Assembly (NCBI GenBank): GCA_030655075.1
Contig: JAURWE010000024.1
Span: 1 to 64,000 of the forward strand
Length of the DNA: 64,000 bases
Direction of reading: 5' to 3'
DNA from: Pararhizobium sp.
Lineage (GTDB): Bacteria; Pseudomonadota; Alphaproteobacteria; Rhizobiales; Rhizobiaceae
Positions 8,592 to 17,223 of the stretch are shown one piece after another; the first letter of the stretch is position 1; each line of letters opens with the position of its first letter. A model generated the notes under the pieces. The model was not told the origin of the DNA. It worked only from the letters and a program-made list of their open reading frames with translations, and searched no databases. The translations under genes were made by a program, and so were the position numbers.

Positions 8592-9505
8592 GACGCGTCC
8601 TCCACCATCCACTTGAGAAAACCACCAAACGTATGGCCGGCATGAACGGCCATTTCGGGCACCAGCGAGGTTGGAGTCATGCCGGGCTGGGTGTTGACCT
8701 CCAGCCAGATAAGTTCGCCGTCCTCGGAAAAGCGGTCGTCGTAGCGGAAGTCAGAACGGCTGACGCCACGGCACCCGATCGCTTGATGCGCCTTGAGGGC
8801 GAGTGTTTGTATTTTTTGGTAAATATTTGGTGAAAGTTTCGCCGGGATGACGTGTTTTGAGCCGCCTTTCACATATTTAGAATCGTAATCGTAGAAGGAG
8901 TGGCCCTGCGGGATGATTTCGGTGACGCCGAGCGCCGTGTCGCCCATGACACCGCAGGTCAGCTCGCGGCCGTGCACGTAGCGTTCAACCAGAACACGTG
9001 CGCCGAACGCCCATTCGCCCGAGGTCACGGCCTGCGGCGGGTGCGACTGGTCTTCCTGCACGATGATGACGCCGAAGCTCGATCCTTCGTTGACCGGCTT
9101 GACCACATAAGGCGGCTTGATCGGGTGCTGCGAGGTGAAATCGAACCGACTCATGATGCGCGCTTCGGCAACCGGAATACCGGCAGCCGTGGCGACGATC
9201 TTGGCCTGCGCCTTGTCCATGGCGAGCGCCGAGGCGAGCACACCGGAATGCGTGTAGGGAATTTCCAGATATTCGAAAATGCCCTGGATCGTGCCATCTT
9301 CTCCGAACGGTCCGTGCAGCGCATTGAAGGCGACATCGGGGCGAAGCTCATGCAGAACGGAGGCGACGTTGCGGTCGACATCGACACGCGTCACACGAAA
9401 GCCTTCGGCCTCCAGCGCTTCTGCACAGGCGGCCCCGGACGACAGACTGACGGGTCTTTCCGAGGAAAAACCACCCATGAGAACAGCCACATGATTGCCG
9501 CTCAT
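8579..9505 (-). CDS. ddlB: D-alanine--D-alanine ligase
   Basis: This ATP-grasp enzyme joins two D-Ala residues for the lipid II stem peptide. The start at 9505 gives 308 residues beginning MSGNHVAVLMGGFSSERPVS, with a GGGGTTT-type leader in the DNA. The ATP-grasp core includes YVVKPVNEGSSFGV and the Mg-binding LEVNTQPGMTPTSLVPE. An upstream in-frame ATG would add a non-homologous leader and is rejected. It is the first gene of the probable ddl-ftsQAZ unit, downstream of a terminator and two CtrA-type sites. Confidence 0.97.
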   Translation of the reverse strand: MSGNHVAVLMGGFSSERPVSLSSGAACAEALEAEGFRVTRVDVDRNVASVLHELRPDVAFNALHGPFGEDGTIQGIFEYLEIPYTHSGVLASALAMDKAQAKIVATAAGIPVAEARIMSRFDFTSQHPIKPPYVVKPVNEGSSFGVIIVQEDQSHPPQAVTSGEWAFGARVLVERYVHGRELTCGVMGDTALGVTEIIPQGHSFYDYDSKYVKGGSKHVIPAKLSPNIYQKIQTLALKAHQAIGCRGVSRSDFRYDDRFSEDGELIWLEVNTQPGMTPTSLVPEMAVHAGHTFGGFLKWMVEDASCLR

Positions 9506-9608
9506 CGAAACCCCCGAGCACACGAAATCCAAAACTAGCAACACTCGCTTGCGCCTGGCTGATTGCGAAACGGCAAGACCCGGAGCGATGTCCCACTAGA
9601 ACGGCATT

Positions 9609-9637
9609 ATGGTTAATGAACCGTTTACTTTGGTTAA
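9609..9637 (-). promoter_or_regulatory. Paired CtrA-type sites upstream of ddl
   Basis: The minus strand reads TTAACCAT (9609-9616), the exact 8-mer CtrA site, and TTAACCAA (9630-9637), a 7/8 match. Both sit in a repeated TGGTTAATG (plus strand) at 9610 and 9631, 21 bp apart, which is two helical turns on one DNA face. They lie about 105-130 bp upstream of the ddl start. CtrA control of ftsQA/ftsZ is known in Caulobacter; here it is inferred. Confidence 0.55.
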
Positions 9638-9749
9638 TGGGGCATCAGCCGCGTTAAATATTTTTCGCACGAATCATCCGGCAGCGAGAATTCCGCCCTT
9701 GGAATCAGAGAGTTGCGGCCGATGCAAGAACGGATGGTTTATGGCCCTC

Positions 9750-9784
9750 AAAAAAGAAAGCCCCGCGCAGGCGATCCGGCGCGG
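9750..9784 (-). terminator. Terminator-like hairpin between murB and ddl
   Basis: On the minus strand CCGCGC (9784-9779) pairs with GCGCGG (9768-9763) and is followed after three bases by TTTCTTTTTT. It lies about 190 bp downstream of murB and upstream of the ddl CtrA-type sites, and probably ends the mraZ-murB transcript. Confidence 0.6.
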
Positions 9785-9844
9785 CGCGTGATTCGATCTG
9801 ATGGCGGAACGGTTTCGGACCGATCAATCTCTGTCGGCGACGCC

Positions 9845-9952
9845 GACATTTCCCCCACAAGAGGGGAGATTAAAACTGGCTTTTGAGCGCATCATGAAAA
9901 AGAAGAATCTCCCCCCTTGTGGGGGCGATGTCAGGACGTGACAGAGGGGGTG
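9845..9952. repeat. Palindromic intergenic repeat, copy 2
   Basis: The layout matches the element at 254-393. It has a left hairpin around TTTCCCCCACAAGAGGGGAGA, a short spacer, a right hairpin CTCCCCCCTTGTGGGGGCGA, and a tail ending GACAGAGGGGGTG. The spacer is about 30 bp shorter than in copy 1. It sits 22 bp beyond the murB stop codon and has no coding potential. Confidence 0.75.
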
Positions 9953-9974
9953 CCGCAGCGCCCTCTGCAGCCAA

Positions 9975-10949
9975 TCACGCCACCAAATGCCCGATCAGGT
10001 CCTTGACCTCGTAACCGGCGATGAACTTGCCGATGCGCTTGATTTCCCACTGCAGCGCGACGCCGGAATTTTCAAAGACGCGCTGGCGCACGGTTTCGCC
10101 GAGATATTCGAGTTCGTAGCCGGTCGCCTGGCCGGTGTTGATCATGAAATTGCAATGCATCGGCGACATCTGCGCCCCGCCGATCATCACGCCGCGGCAG
10201 CCTGCCTCGTCGATCAGCTTCCAGGCCGAATGCCCATCCGGGTTCTTGAAGGTCGAGCCGCCGGTCTTTTCGCGGATCGGCTGTACCGTTTCGCGGTGCT
10301 GGCGCACGGCATCCATGTCGGCTCGGATCTTCGCCTTGTCTTCCGCATAACCTTCCATCACCGCATGGGTGAAGATCAGATCCCTGGCCGCACCGGAATG
10401 GCGGTAGCTGTAGCCCATGTCGGCATTCGACAGCACATGCCGCTTGCCCTTGCGATCGACCGCATGGACTTCGACGACGCGCTCGCGCGTCTCGCCGCCA
10501 TTGGCGCCTGCATTCATGCGCAGCGCGCCGCCGACGGAGCCGGGAATGCCGTAGTAGAAATGAAAGCCGCCGATGCCGTGATCGAGCGCCATGGCCGCAA
10601 GGTTCTTGTCCGGGCAGATGGCCCCGGCGGTGATCTGGTTGTCGCCGGTCAGTTCGACATCGCCGAACCCCTTGGCAGAAAGCCGCACCACGACGCCCGG
10701 AATGCCGCCATCGCGCACGAGAAGATTGGAGCCGACACCGGCAACCATGACCGGAACCGCCTCCGGCAGGAGTTGCAGGAACGTCACCAGGTCGTCGGCA
10801 TCGTGCGGCTGGAACATCAGCTCGGCAAGACCGCCTGCCCGGAACCAGGTGACGCGGTCCATCGGCGCATCGGGCGTCAGCCTGCCGCGCAGCGCAGACA
10901 CGCCGCTGCCTAAGGATTCCAGAAGCCTCGCACCATCAACCTGTCTCAT
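9975..10949 (-). CDS. murB: UDP-N-acetylenolpyruvoylglucosamine reductase MurB
   Basis: MurB reduces the enolpyruvyl moiety to give UDP-MurNAc, using FAD and NADPH in the cytosol. The 324-residue product has the FAD-binding signature VAGVGSNLLVRDGGIPGVV and the catalytic region GGALRMNAGANGGE and GGSTFKNPDGHSAWKLID typical of type I/II MurB. Its ATG overlaps the murC stop by 4 bp. It is the last gene of the upstream dcw unit, and a repeat plus hairpin follow. Confidence 0.97.
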   Translation of the reverse strand: MRQVDGARLLESLGSGVSALRGRLTPDAPMDRVTWFRAGGLAELMFQPHDADDLVTFLQLLPEAVPVMVAGVGSNLLVRDGGIPGVVVRLSAKGFGDVELTGDNQITAGAICPDKNLAAMALDHGIGGFHFYYGIPGSVGGALRMNAGANGGETRERVVEVHAVDRKGKRHVLSNADMGYSYRHSGAARDLIFTHAVMEGYAEDKAKIRADMDAVRQHRETVQPIREKTGGSTFKNPDGHSAWKLIDEAGCRGVMIGGAQMSPMHCNFMINTGQATGYELEYLGETVRQRVFENSGVALQWEIKRIGKFIAGYEVKDLIGHLVA

Positions 10950-12352
10950 GCACGTATACCTTCGAGTTCCTTCGGCAGGGCAGCAGCCCAGGATGTAATG
11001 TTGCCGGCACCCAAAAGAACCACAAAATCACCGGGTTGCGCAAGACTTGAAACAGCAGGCGCTAATGTATCCGGCGCGGTCAGGAAGCGCGCGTCGCGAT
11101 GACCGGCCGCCTTGATGCGCGACACCAGCTCTTCCGAGTTGACGCCGTCGATCGGATCTTCGCCGGCCGAATAGACCGGCGCGATGAACACCGTGTCGGC
11201 ATCGTTGAAGCAGGCGGAGAAATCCTCAAACAGGCTGGCAAGCCGCGAATAGCGGTGCGGCTGGTGGACGGCGATGACGCGGCCCGAGCAGGCCTCACGC
11301 GCCGCACTGAGCACCGCCTTGATCTCGACCGGGTGGTGGCCGTAGTCGTCATAGACGCGCACGCCGTTGCTTTCGCCGGTGAAGGTGAAGCGCCGCTTGA
11401 CGCCGCCGAAGGAGGCCAGCCCCTTGGCGATGTCCTCGGGCTTGATGCCGAGACGCTGGGCAACGGCGATCGCCGCCGTGGCATTGGAGACATTGTGGCG
11501 GCCGGGCATCGGCAGGCGCAGGTCTTTCATCGAAATCACCTGGCCGGTGCGGCGGCGGCGGATCTCGACGTCGAAAACCGAAGTCGCGCCATCCATCCGG
11601 ATGTTGGAGAAGCGCACGTCGGCCTGCGGGTTCTCGCCATAGGTGATGACCTTGCGGTCCTCGATGCGGCTGACCATGGCCTGCACTTCCGGATGATCGA
11701 GGCACATGACGCCGAAACCGTAGAAGGGCACGTTTTCGACGAACTGGCGGAAGGCGGCGCGCACCGCATCGAAATTGCCGTAGTGGTCGAGATGTTCCGG
11801 ATCGATATTGGTGACGATGGCGACATCGGCCGGCAGCTTCAGGAAGGTGCCGTCGCTTTCGTCGGCCTCGACAACCATCCACTCGCCGGCGCCCATGCGG
11901 GCATTGGTGCCATAGGCATTGATGATGCCGCCATTGATGACGGTCGGATCGAGATTGCCGGCATCGAGCAGCGCCGCCACCATCGAGGTGGTCGTCGTCT
12001 TGCCATGCGTGCCGCCGACGGCGATCGCATTGCGGAAGCGCATCAGCTCGGCCAGCATTTCCGCGCGACGCACGACGGGCAGCAGCTTTTCGCGGGCCGC
12101 GATCAGTTCCGGGTTGTTCTTTTTGATCGCGGTCGAAACGACGACGACCTCGGCCTCGCCGAGGTTCTCAGCCTTGTGGCCGACATGGACCTCGATGCCC
12201 TTGTCGCGCAGGCGCTGGACATTGCCACTGTCTGCCTGGTCGGAGCCCTGAACGCGGTGGCCGAGATTGTGCAGCACCTCCGCAATGCCGCTCATGCCGA
12301 TGCCGCCTATGCCGATAAAATGGACGAGGCCGATCGTCTGCGGCATTTTCAT
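10946..12352 (-). CDS. murC: UDP-N-acetylmuramate--L-alanine ligase MurC
   Basis: MurC adds L-Ala to UDP-MurNAc, the first amino acid of the stem peptide. The 468-residue product shows the N-terminal Rossmann motif HFIGIGGIGMSGIAE, the Mur ligase P-loop GGTHGKTTTTS, and the downstream ATPase motifs EADESDGTFLKL and DYGHHPVEI. Start and stop overlap murG and murB by 4 bp each. Confidence 0.98.
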   Translation of the reverse strand: MKMPQTIGLVHFIGIGGIGMSGIAEVLHNLGHRVQGSDQADSGNVQRLRDKGIEVHVGHKAENLGEAEVVVVSTAIKKNNPELIAAREKLLPVVRRAEMLAELMRFRNAIAVGGTHGKTTTTSMVAALLDAGNLDPTVINGGIINAYGTNARMGAGEWMVVEADESDGTFLKLPADVAIVTNIDPEHLDHYGNFDAVRAAFRQFVENVPFYGFGVMCLDHPEVQAMVSRIEDRKVITYGENPQADVRFSNIRMDGATSVFDVEIRRRRTGQVISMKDLRLPMPGRHNVSNATAAIAVAQRLGIKPEDIAKGLASFGGVKRRFTFTGESNGVRVYDDYGHHPVEIKAVLSAAREACSGRVIAVHQPHRYSRLASLFEDFSACFNDADTVFIAPVYSAGEDPIDGVNSEELVSRIKAAGHRDARFLTAPDTLAPAVSSLAQPGDFVVLLGAGNITSWAAALPKELEGIRA

Positions 12353-13485
12353 GGCTGCACTCCCCTAGACTGCTTGAACTGCTCGATGGTCTGACCGCTG
12401 GCAATAGCCTCAACCATCGCGGCGAGCAAGCGGGCCGAATCCGGCTTCCCGGCCTTTCGGGCGTTCTCGGCCATCGTCGCCAGCTTTTCGGGATGGTTCA
12501 TGGCATTGGACAAAAGGCCGCTCAGGCGCTCGGCATCAAGCTCGCCCTGCGCAATGACCTTTGCACCGCCGGTGGCCGCCAGTGCCGCCGCATTGGCGGC
12601 CTGATCGTGATCTAGCGCATAGGGATAAGGTACCAGCACGGCGGGGCGGCCGATGACCGAGAGTTCCGAAACGGTCGATGCGCCGGAGCGGCAAATGACC
12701 AGGTGCGCCTTGGCGATGCGCGCGGCCATGTCGGTGAAGAAGGGAGAGACAACCGCCTTCATTCCGAGCTTCTCATAGAGGGTGTCGACACTTTCGCGGT
12801 CTTCCGGGCGCGCCTGCTGCGTCACGTTCAACCGGCGCTGCTGCGCCTCGCCGAGACGGCAGATCGCCTGCGGCACGGCCTTGGAGAAATACTGGGCGCC
12901 CTGGCTGCCGCCGAACACGACCAAGCGGAACTCGCCGTCTTCGGCCGAAGGTTCATAGGCAATCGTGGCGGCCTCCAGAACGGCCGGACGAACCGGATTG
13001 CCCGTCGTCACGGTCTTTGCCGCATACTGACCGCCGGTCTCCGGCAGGAAGCCGCCGGCGATCGCCTTCACCCGTCCGGCCAGCGCCTTGTTGGCCCGGC
13101 CCATGACCGCGTTCTGCTCGTGGATCATCGAGGGCACGCCCATGCCGGTTGCGGCCAAGAGCGGCGGTATGGTCGGATAGCCGCCGAAGCCGACGACGAC
13201 CTTGGGCCGGATGCGGGCAATCAGCCGACGCGCCGCCCGCATGCCGCTCCACAGCGTCCACAGCGACGAGGCGAGCTTGATCGGGTTCTTCGAGCCGATC
13301 GTTGCCGAGGGCACCACATGCACCTCGTCGGCGGGAAATTTCCCCGCAAAACGTTCGGCACGGCTGTCTGTGACCAGATGCACCGAATAGCCCATGGCTT
13401 TCAGCTCATGGGCCAGCGCCTCGGCCGGAAAAAGATGGCCGCCGGTTCCCCCGGCAGCAAGCAGGACAATACCTTTGTCACTCAT
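12349..13485 (-). CDS. murG: Lipid II synthase MurG
   Basis: MurG is a peripheral membrane GT-B glycosyltransferase that transfers GlcNAc to lipid I, giving lipid II. From the ATG at 13485, with GGAG upstream, it has 378 residues; a GTG at 13494 overlapping the ftsW stop is an alternative. The glycine-rich loop AAGGTGGHLFPAEALA, the second loop FGGSQGAQYFS and the donor-site segment CRSGASTVSELSVIGRPAVL are all present. Confidence 0.97.
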   Translation of the reverse strand: MSDKGIVLLAAGGTGGHLFPAEALAHELKAMGYSVHLVTDSRAERFAGKFPADEVHVVPSATIGSKNPIKLASSLWTLWSGMRAARRLIARIRPKVVVGFGGYPTIPPLLAATGMGVPSMIHEQNAVMGRANKALAGRVKAIAGGFLPETGGQYAAKTVTTGNPVRPAVLEAATIAYEPSAEDGEFRLVVFGGSQGAQYFSKAVPQAICRLGEAQQRRLNVTQQARPEDRESVDTLYEKLGMKAVVSPFFTDMAARIAKAHLVICRSGASTVSELSVIGRPAVLVPYPYALDHDQAANAAALAATGGAKVIAQGELDAERLSGLLSNAMNHPEKLATMAENARKAGKPDSARLLAAMVEAIASGQTIEQFKQSRGVQP

Positions 13486-13490
13486 ACCAT

Positions 13491-14645
13491 TCACTCCGCA
13501 GGAACGCCCATGCCCGATCTGAACAGGCTGCGCTCGACTGCACGTTTCTCCGGCCGGTGGCGGGTCAGCGCCAGGATGAAGCCCGCCGTGATGCAGATCG
13601 CGATCATCGACGAACCCCCATAGGAAATCAGCGGCAATGTCATGCCCTTGGCCGGAAGGAGCTCGAGATTGACGCCGACATTGATCATCGACTGGATGCC
13701 GACCTGCAACACCAGGCCTGCGACGGCGAAGCGGTTGAAGTCGTTGCGCTCGCGGAATGCGTGGCTGAGGCCGCGCATGACGATGAAGGCGAACAGAAGC
13801 ACGATGACCATACAGAAGATAATGCCGAATTCTTCGGCTGCAACAGAAAACACGAAATCCGTATGGCTGTCGGGAATGATGCGCTTGACCGTGCCCTCGC
13901 CCGGTCCTTGACCGAACCAGTCACCACGGATGATCGCTTCCCGCGCCGTGTCCACCTGGAACGTGTCGCCCTCGCCGGTGAGGAACCGGTCGATGCGCGC
14001 CGCCACGTGCGGCAGCACCGTATAGGCGGCAACGAAACCGGTAACGGCGAGCGCGCCGAGCACGAGAATCCAAAGCCACGGCATGCCGGCCATGAAGAAC
14101 ATGCCGCCCCAGACCGTGGTCGTCAGGATCGTCTGGCCCAGATCCGGCTGGGCGATCAGCAGCGTGCCGACGATGCCGAACAGCAGGATGGCAAACAGGT
14201 TGCCGGGAATTTCCGGCTGGCGCGCATGCTCGGAAAACAGCCAGGCACAGACGACGACGAAGGCAGGCTTCATGAATTCGGACGGCTGCACAGACAGGCC
14301 GGCGATCGAGAGCCAGCGGCGCGAACCCTTGACCTCGGCGCCGAAGAACAGCGCCAGCACCATCATGGCCAGCGAGACAAGCAGCAGGATCATCGCCATG
14401 CGGCGGACCTGGCGCGGCGTCATGAAGGAGATGCCGATCATGATGGCGATCGCCGGCAGCAGGAACAGCGCGTGGCGCTTGACGAAATGGAACGTGTCGA
14501 TGTTCAGCCGCTCGGCCACCGCCGGGCTTGCCGCGAAGGACAGCATGAAGCCTATCCCCATCAACAGGATGAAGGTGGCCAGAAAGAACCGGTCAATAGT
14601 CCAGAACCATTCGGCGATTGGACCTCTCTCTGCACGGCTTACCAT
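13491..14645 (-). CDS. ftsW: Septal peptidoglycan polymerase FtsW
   Basis: FtsW is a SEDS-family lipid II glycosyltransferase working with FtsI at the septum. The start at 14645 follows GAGGGGAAAG and gives 384 residues starting MVSRAERGPIAEW. About ten hydrophobic segments are visible. The SEDS signatures QPDLGQTILT, SHTDFVFSVAAEEFG and PLISYGGSSM are intact. It sits between murD and murG. Confidence 0.97.
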   Translation of the reverse strand: MVSRAERGPIAEWFWTIDRFFLATFILLMGIGFMLSFAASPAVAERLNIDTFHFVKRHALFLLPAIAIMIGISFMTPRQVRRMAMILLLVSLAMMVLALFFGAEVKGSRRWLSIAGLSVQPSEFMKPAFVVVCAWLFSEHARQPEIPGNLFAILLFGIVGTLLIAQPDLGQTILTTTVWGGMFFMAGMPWLWILVLGALAVTGFVAAYTVLPHVAARIDRFLTGEGDTFQVDTAREAIIRGDWFGQGPGEGTVKRIIPDSHTDFVFSVAAEEFGIIFCMVIVLLFAFIVMRGLSHAFRERNDFNRFAVAGLVLQVGIQSMINVGVNLELLPAKGMTLPLISYGGSSMIAICITAGFILALTRHRPEKRAVERSLFRSGMGVPAE

Positions 14646-14699
14646 CGTCTTTCCCCTCAAGGTTTTTCAGACAGGCGCATGTCCTTGCGCCCGGGCTGA

Positions 14700-16091
14700 T
14701 CAGATCAGCATCGTTACGCCGGACAGGTCTGCAACATGGGCGACGAACGCATCGCCGCGCACTTCAAAATTCTTGTACTGGTCGAAGCTTGCGCAAGCCG
14801 GGGACAGCATCACCGCCGACAGGCCGGCGCCGTCCTTGGCAGCATCCGCCGCCGCATGGGCCACCGCCTGCTCCAGCGTCCCGGAAATCTCGTAGGGCAC
14901 CGCCTCGCCCAGGGTCGAGGCGAAGGCGGGCGCCGCCTCACCGATCAGATAGGCCTTGGCCACATGCGGGAAGAGCGCGGTGAGCGAGCTGATGCCGCCT
15001 TCCTTGGGCAGGCCGCCGGCGATCCAGTAGATCCGCTCGTAGCTCGACAGCGCCGGTGCGGCCGCATCGGCATTAGTGGCCTTGCTGTCATTGACGAAGA
15101 CGACGCGGTCACGCCGCCCGACCGGCTGCATGCGGTGTTTGAGGCCCGAAAATGATTGGAGACCGGCGCGGATGTCGTCGTCGGAGACGCCCACCGCCCG
15201 GCAGGCGGCAATGGCGGCCGCGGCGTTCTGGGCATTGTGCCCCCCGCGCAACGTCTGGATTCCGTCGAGATCGGCCAGCAACGATGTTGTGCCGCCGGAC
15301 GCCGCCATGATGCGGCTGCCCTCGGCGTAGAGACCCTCGGCAACCACCTGGCGGCGCGAGATGCGCACAACCCTGGTACCCGCCCGCTCGACACGGTCGG
15401 CGATCAATGCACAAAAACTGTCATCGACGCCGATGACGGCGATGTCGCTCCCCGCCACCAGCCGTTCCTTGACGCCGGCATAGTGCTGCATCGTGCCGTG
15501 GCGGTCGAGATGATCGGGCGTCAGGTTGAGAAGGATACCGGCGGTCGGGTTGATCGTCGGCGCCAGGTCGATCTGGTAGGACGAGCACTCGACCACATGG
15601 AAGCGGCCGGCCTTCGGTGGCTCCAGCGTCAGGATGGCCGTGCCGATATTGCCGCCGAGCTGCGTGTCGCGGCCGCTGGCGGTGAGGATGTGGGCAATCA
15701 GCGCCGTCGTCGTCGACTTGCCGTTGGTGCCGGTGATGGCGATGAACGGGCTGTCGGGCGCATGGGCCCGGCGTTCGCGCACAAACAGCTCGACATCGCC
15801 GATGATCTCGACGCCGGCCGCCCGGGCAAGCTCGGCCGTCCAGTGCGGTTTCGGATGGGTCAGCGGCACGCCCGGCGACAGGACGAAGGCGGCAAGGCTC
15901 TTCCAGTCGATGCCGCGCAGGTCGGCCGTGCCGATACCTTCGGAAGCGGCTTTGGCGACGCTGTCGGGATTGTCGTCCCAGGCCAGCACCTCCGCCCCGC
16001 CGGCCGCAAGCGCCCGCGCCGTCGCAAGGCCGGAGCCGCCGAGACCGAAAAGGGCAACTTTCCTACCGCTGAAGGTCGAAACCGGGATCAT
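14700..16091 (-). CDS. murD: UDP-N-acetylmuramoylalanine--D-glutamate ligase MurD
   Basis: MurD adds D-Glu to UDP-MurNAc-L-Ala. The 463-residue product has the N-terminal LFGLGGSGLATA motif, the ATP-binding loop TGTNGKSTTTALI and the later Mur-ligase motifs NLTPDHLDRHG and VNDSKATNADA. It starts 7 bp after the mraY stop codon, and the gap to ftsW is short. Confidence 0.97.
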   Translation of the reverse strand: MIPVSTFSGRKVALFGLGGSGLATARALAAGGAEVLAWDDNPDSVAKAASEGIGTADLRGIDWKSLAAFVLSPGVPLTHPKPHWTAELARAAGVEIIGDVELFVRERRAHAPDSPFIAITGTNGKSTTTALIAHILTASGRDTQLGGNIGTAILTLEPPKAGRFHVVECSSYQIDLAPTINPTAGILLNLTPDHLDRHGTMQHYAGVKERLVAGSDIAVIGVDDSFCALIADRVERAGTRVVRISRRQVVAEGLYAEGSRIMAASGGTTSLLADLDGIQTLRGGHNAQNAAAAIAACRAVGVSDDDIRAGLQSFSGLKHRMQPVGRRDRVVFVNDSKATNADAAAPALSSYERIYWIAGGLPKEGGISSLTALFPHVAKAYLIGEAAPAFASTLGEAVPYEISGTLEQAVAHAAADAAKDGAGLSAVMLSPACASFDQYKNFEVRGDAFVAHVADLSGVTMLI

Positions 16092-16098
16092 TGAAAAA

Positions 16099-17199
16099 TC
16101 ACCGCAGCTTCAGGGTCGACAGGCCGATCATGGCCAGAACCACGGCGATGATCCAGAAGCGGATGACGACCTGGCTTTCCGTCCAGCCGAGCTTTTCGAA
16201 ATGATGGTGGATCGGCGCCATCAGGAACACACGCCGGCCGGTCATCTTGAAGAAGCCGACCTGGATGATGACGGACAGGGCTTCCATGACGAACAGGCCG
16301 CCGATGATGGCCATGACGATTTCATGCTTGGTGGCGACGGCAACCGTGCCGATCAGGCCGCCGAGCGCCAGCGACCCGGTGTCGCCCATGAAGATGGCGG
16401 CGGGTGGCGCGTTGAACCAGAGAAAGCCGAGGCCTGCGCCAATCACCGCGCCGACGATGACGGCGAGTTCGCCGGTGCCCGGCACGAAATGGATCTGCAG
16501 GTAGTTGGCAAAGACCGCGTTGCCGGCGAGATAGGCAATGACGCCGAAGGAGGCCGCCGCGATCATCACAGGCACGATGGCAAGGCCATCGAGACCGTCG
16601 GTAAGGTTGACCGCATTGCCGGCCGAAACGATGACGAAGCCGCCGAAGACGACGAAGAACAGGCCGAGATCAAGGACGATGTCCTTGAAGAAGGGGAAGG
16701 TCACCGACGAGCCGAAGGTGGCACTGGCAGCACTCGCCGACAGCGAGGTGCGCATGATGAAATAGACGGCGATACCGGCTATGAGGAATTCCAGTCCGAG
16801 CCGCGCCTTGCCTGAAAAGCCCTTGTCGCTCTGCTTCGTCACCTTGAGATAGTCGTCGTAAAAGCCGATGGCGCCGAAGCCGAGCGTCACCAGAAGCGTC
16901 GCCACGACATAGACACTGGAGAGATCGGCCCACAGCAGCGAACTGCCGACGATGCCGGCCAGAATCATCAGCCCGCCCATGGTCGGCGTACCGGCTTTCT
17001 TGAAGTGGGTCTGGGGTCCATCGGCCCGGATCGGCTGGCCGCGCCCCTGGCGGACCCTGAGCGAAGCGATGATTCGCGGTCCAAACAGGAAGACGATGAT
17101 GGCCGATGTAAACAGGGCAGCACCAGTTCGGAAGGTTATGTACCGAAAAAGATTGAAGAATTGAAAGTGGTCCGCCAGTTCCACAAGCCAGATCAGCAT
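16099..17199 (-). CDS. mraY: Phospho-MurNAc-pentapeptide transferase MraY
   Basis: MraY is an integral membrane enzyme that attaches phospho-MurNAc-pentapeptide to undecaprenyl phosphate to form lipid I. The 366-residue protein is polytopic, with about ten membrane segments. It carries the family signatures GTPTMGGLMI, FYDDYLKV (Asp pair), NAVNLTDGLDGLA, FMGDTGSLALGG and MAPIHHHFEKLGW. Length and motifs are standard. Confidence 0.98.
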   Translation of the reverse strand: MLIWLVELADHFQFFNLFRYITFRTGAALFTSAIIVFLFGPRIIASLRVRQGRGQPIRADGPQTHFKKAGTPTMGGLMILAGIVGSSLLWADLSSVYVVATLLVTLGFGAIGFYDDYLKVTKQSDKGFSGKARLGLEFLIAGIAVYFIMRTSLSASAASATFGSSVTFPFFKDIVLDLGLFFVVFGGFVIVSAGNAVNLTDGLDGLAIVPVMIAAASFGVIAYLAGNAVFANYLQIHFVPGTGELAVIVGAVIGAGLGFLWFNAPPAAIFMGDTGSLALGGLIGTVAVATKHEIVMAIIGGLFVMEALSVIIQVGFFKMTGRRVFLMAPIHHHFEKLGWTESQVVIRFWIIAVVLAMIGLSTLKLR

Positions 17200-17223
17200 A
17201 AGGGACCTTTCCCCAAAAAGTGA

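Larger units (their letters stand above)
9506..9974. other. 469-bp gap splitting the dcw cluster
   Basis: This is the only large gap inside the otherwise overlapping dcw genes. On the minus strand it contains, in order after the murB stop, a palindromic repeat (9845-9952), a terminator-like hairpin (9750-9784) and two CtrA-type sites (9609-9637) leading to ddl. A 60-codon plus-strand frame at 9609-9791 has no homology features and crosses these sites, so it is not considered a gene. Confidence 0.7.

Noticed and set aside
9609..9791. 60-codon plus-strand frame between murB and ddl
   Set aside because: It crosses the CtrA-type sites and terminator hairpin and shows no start signal or protein features.
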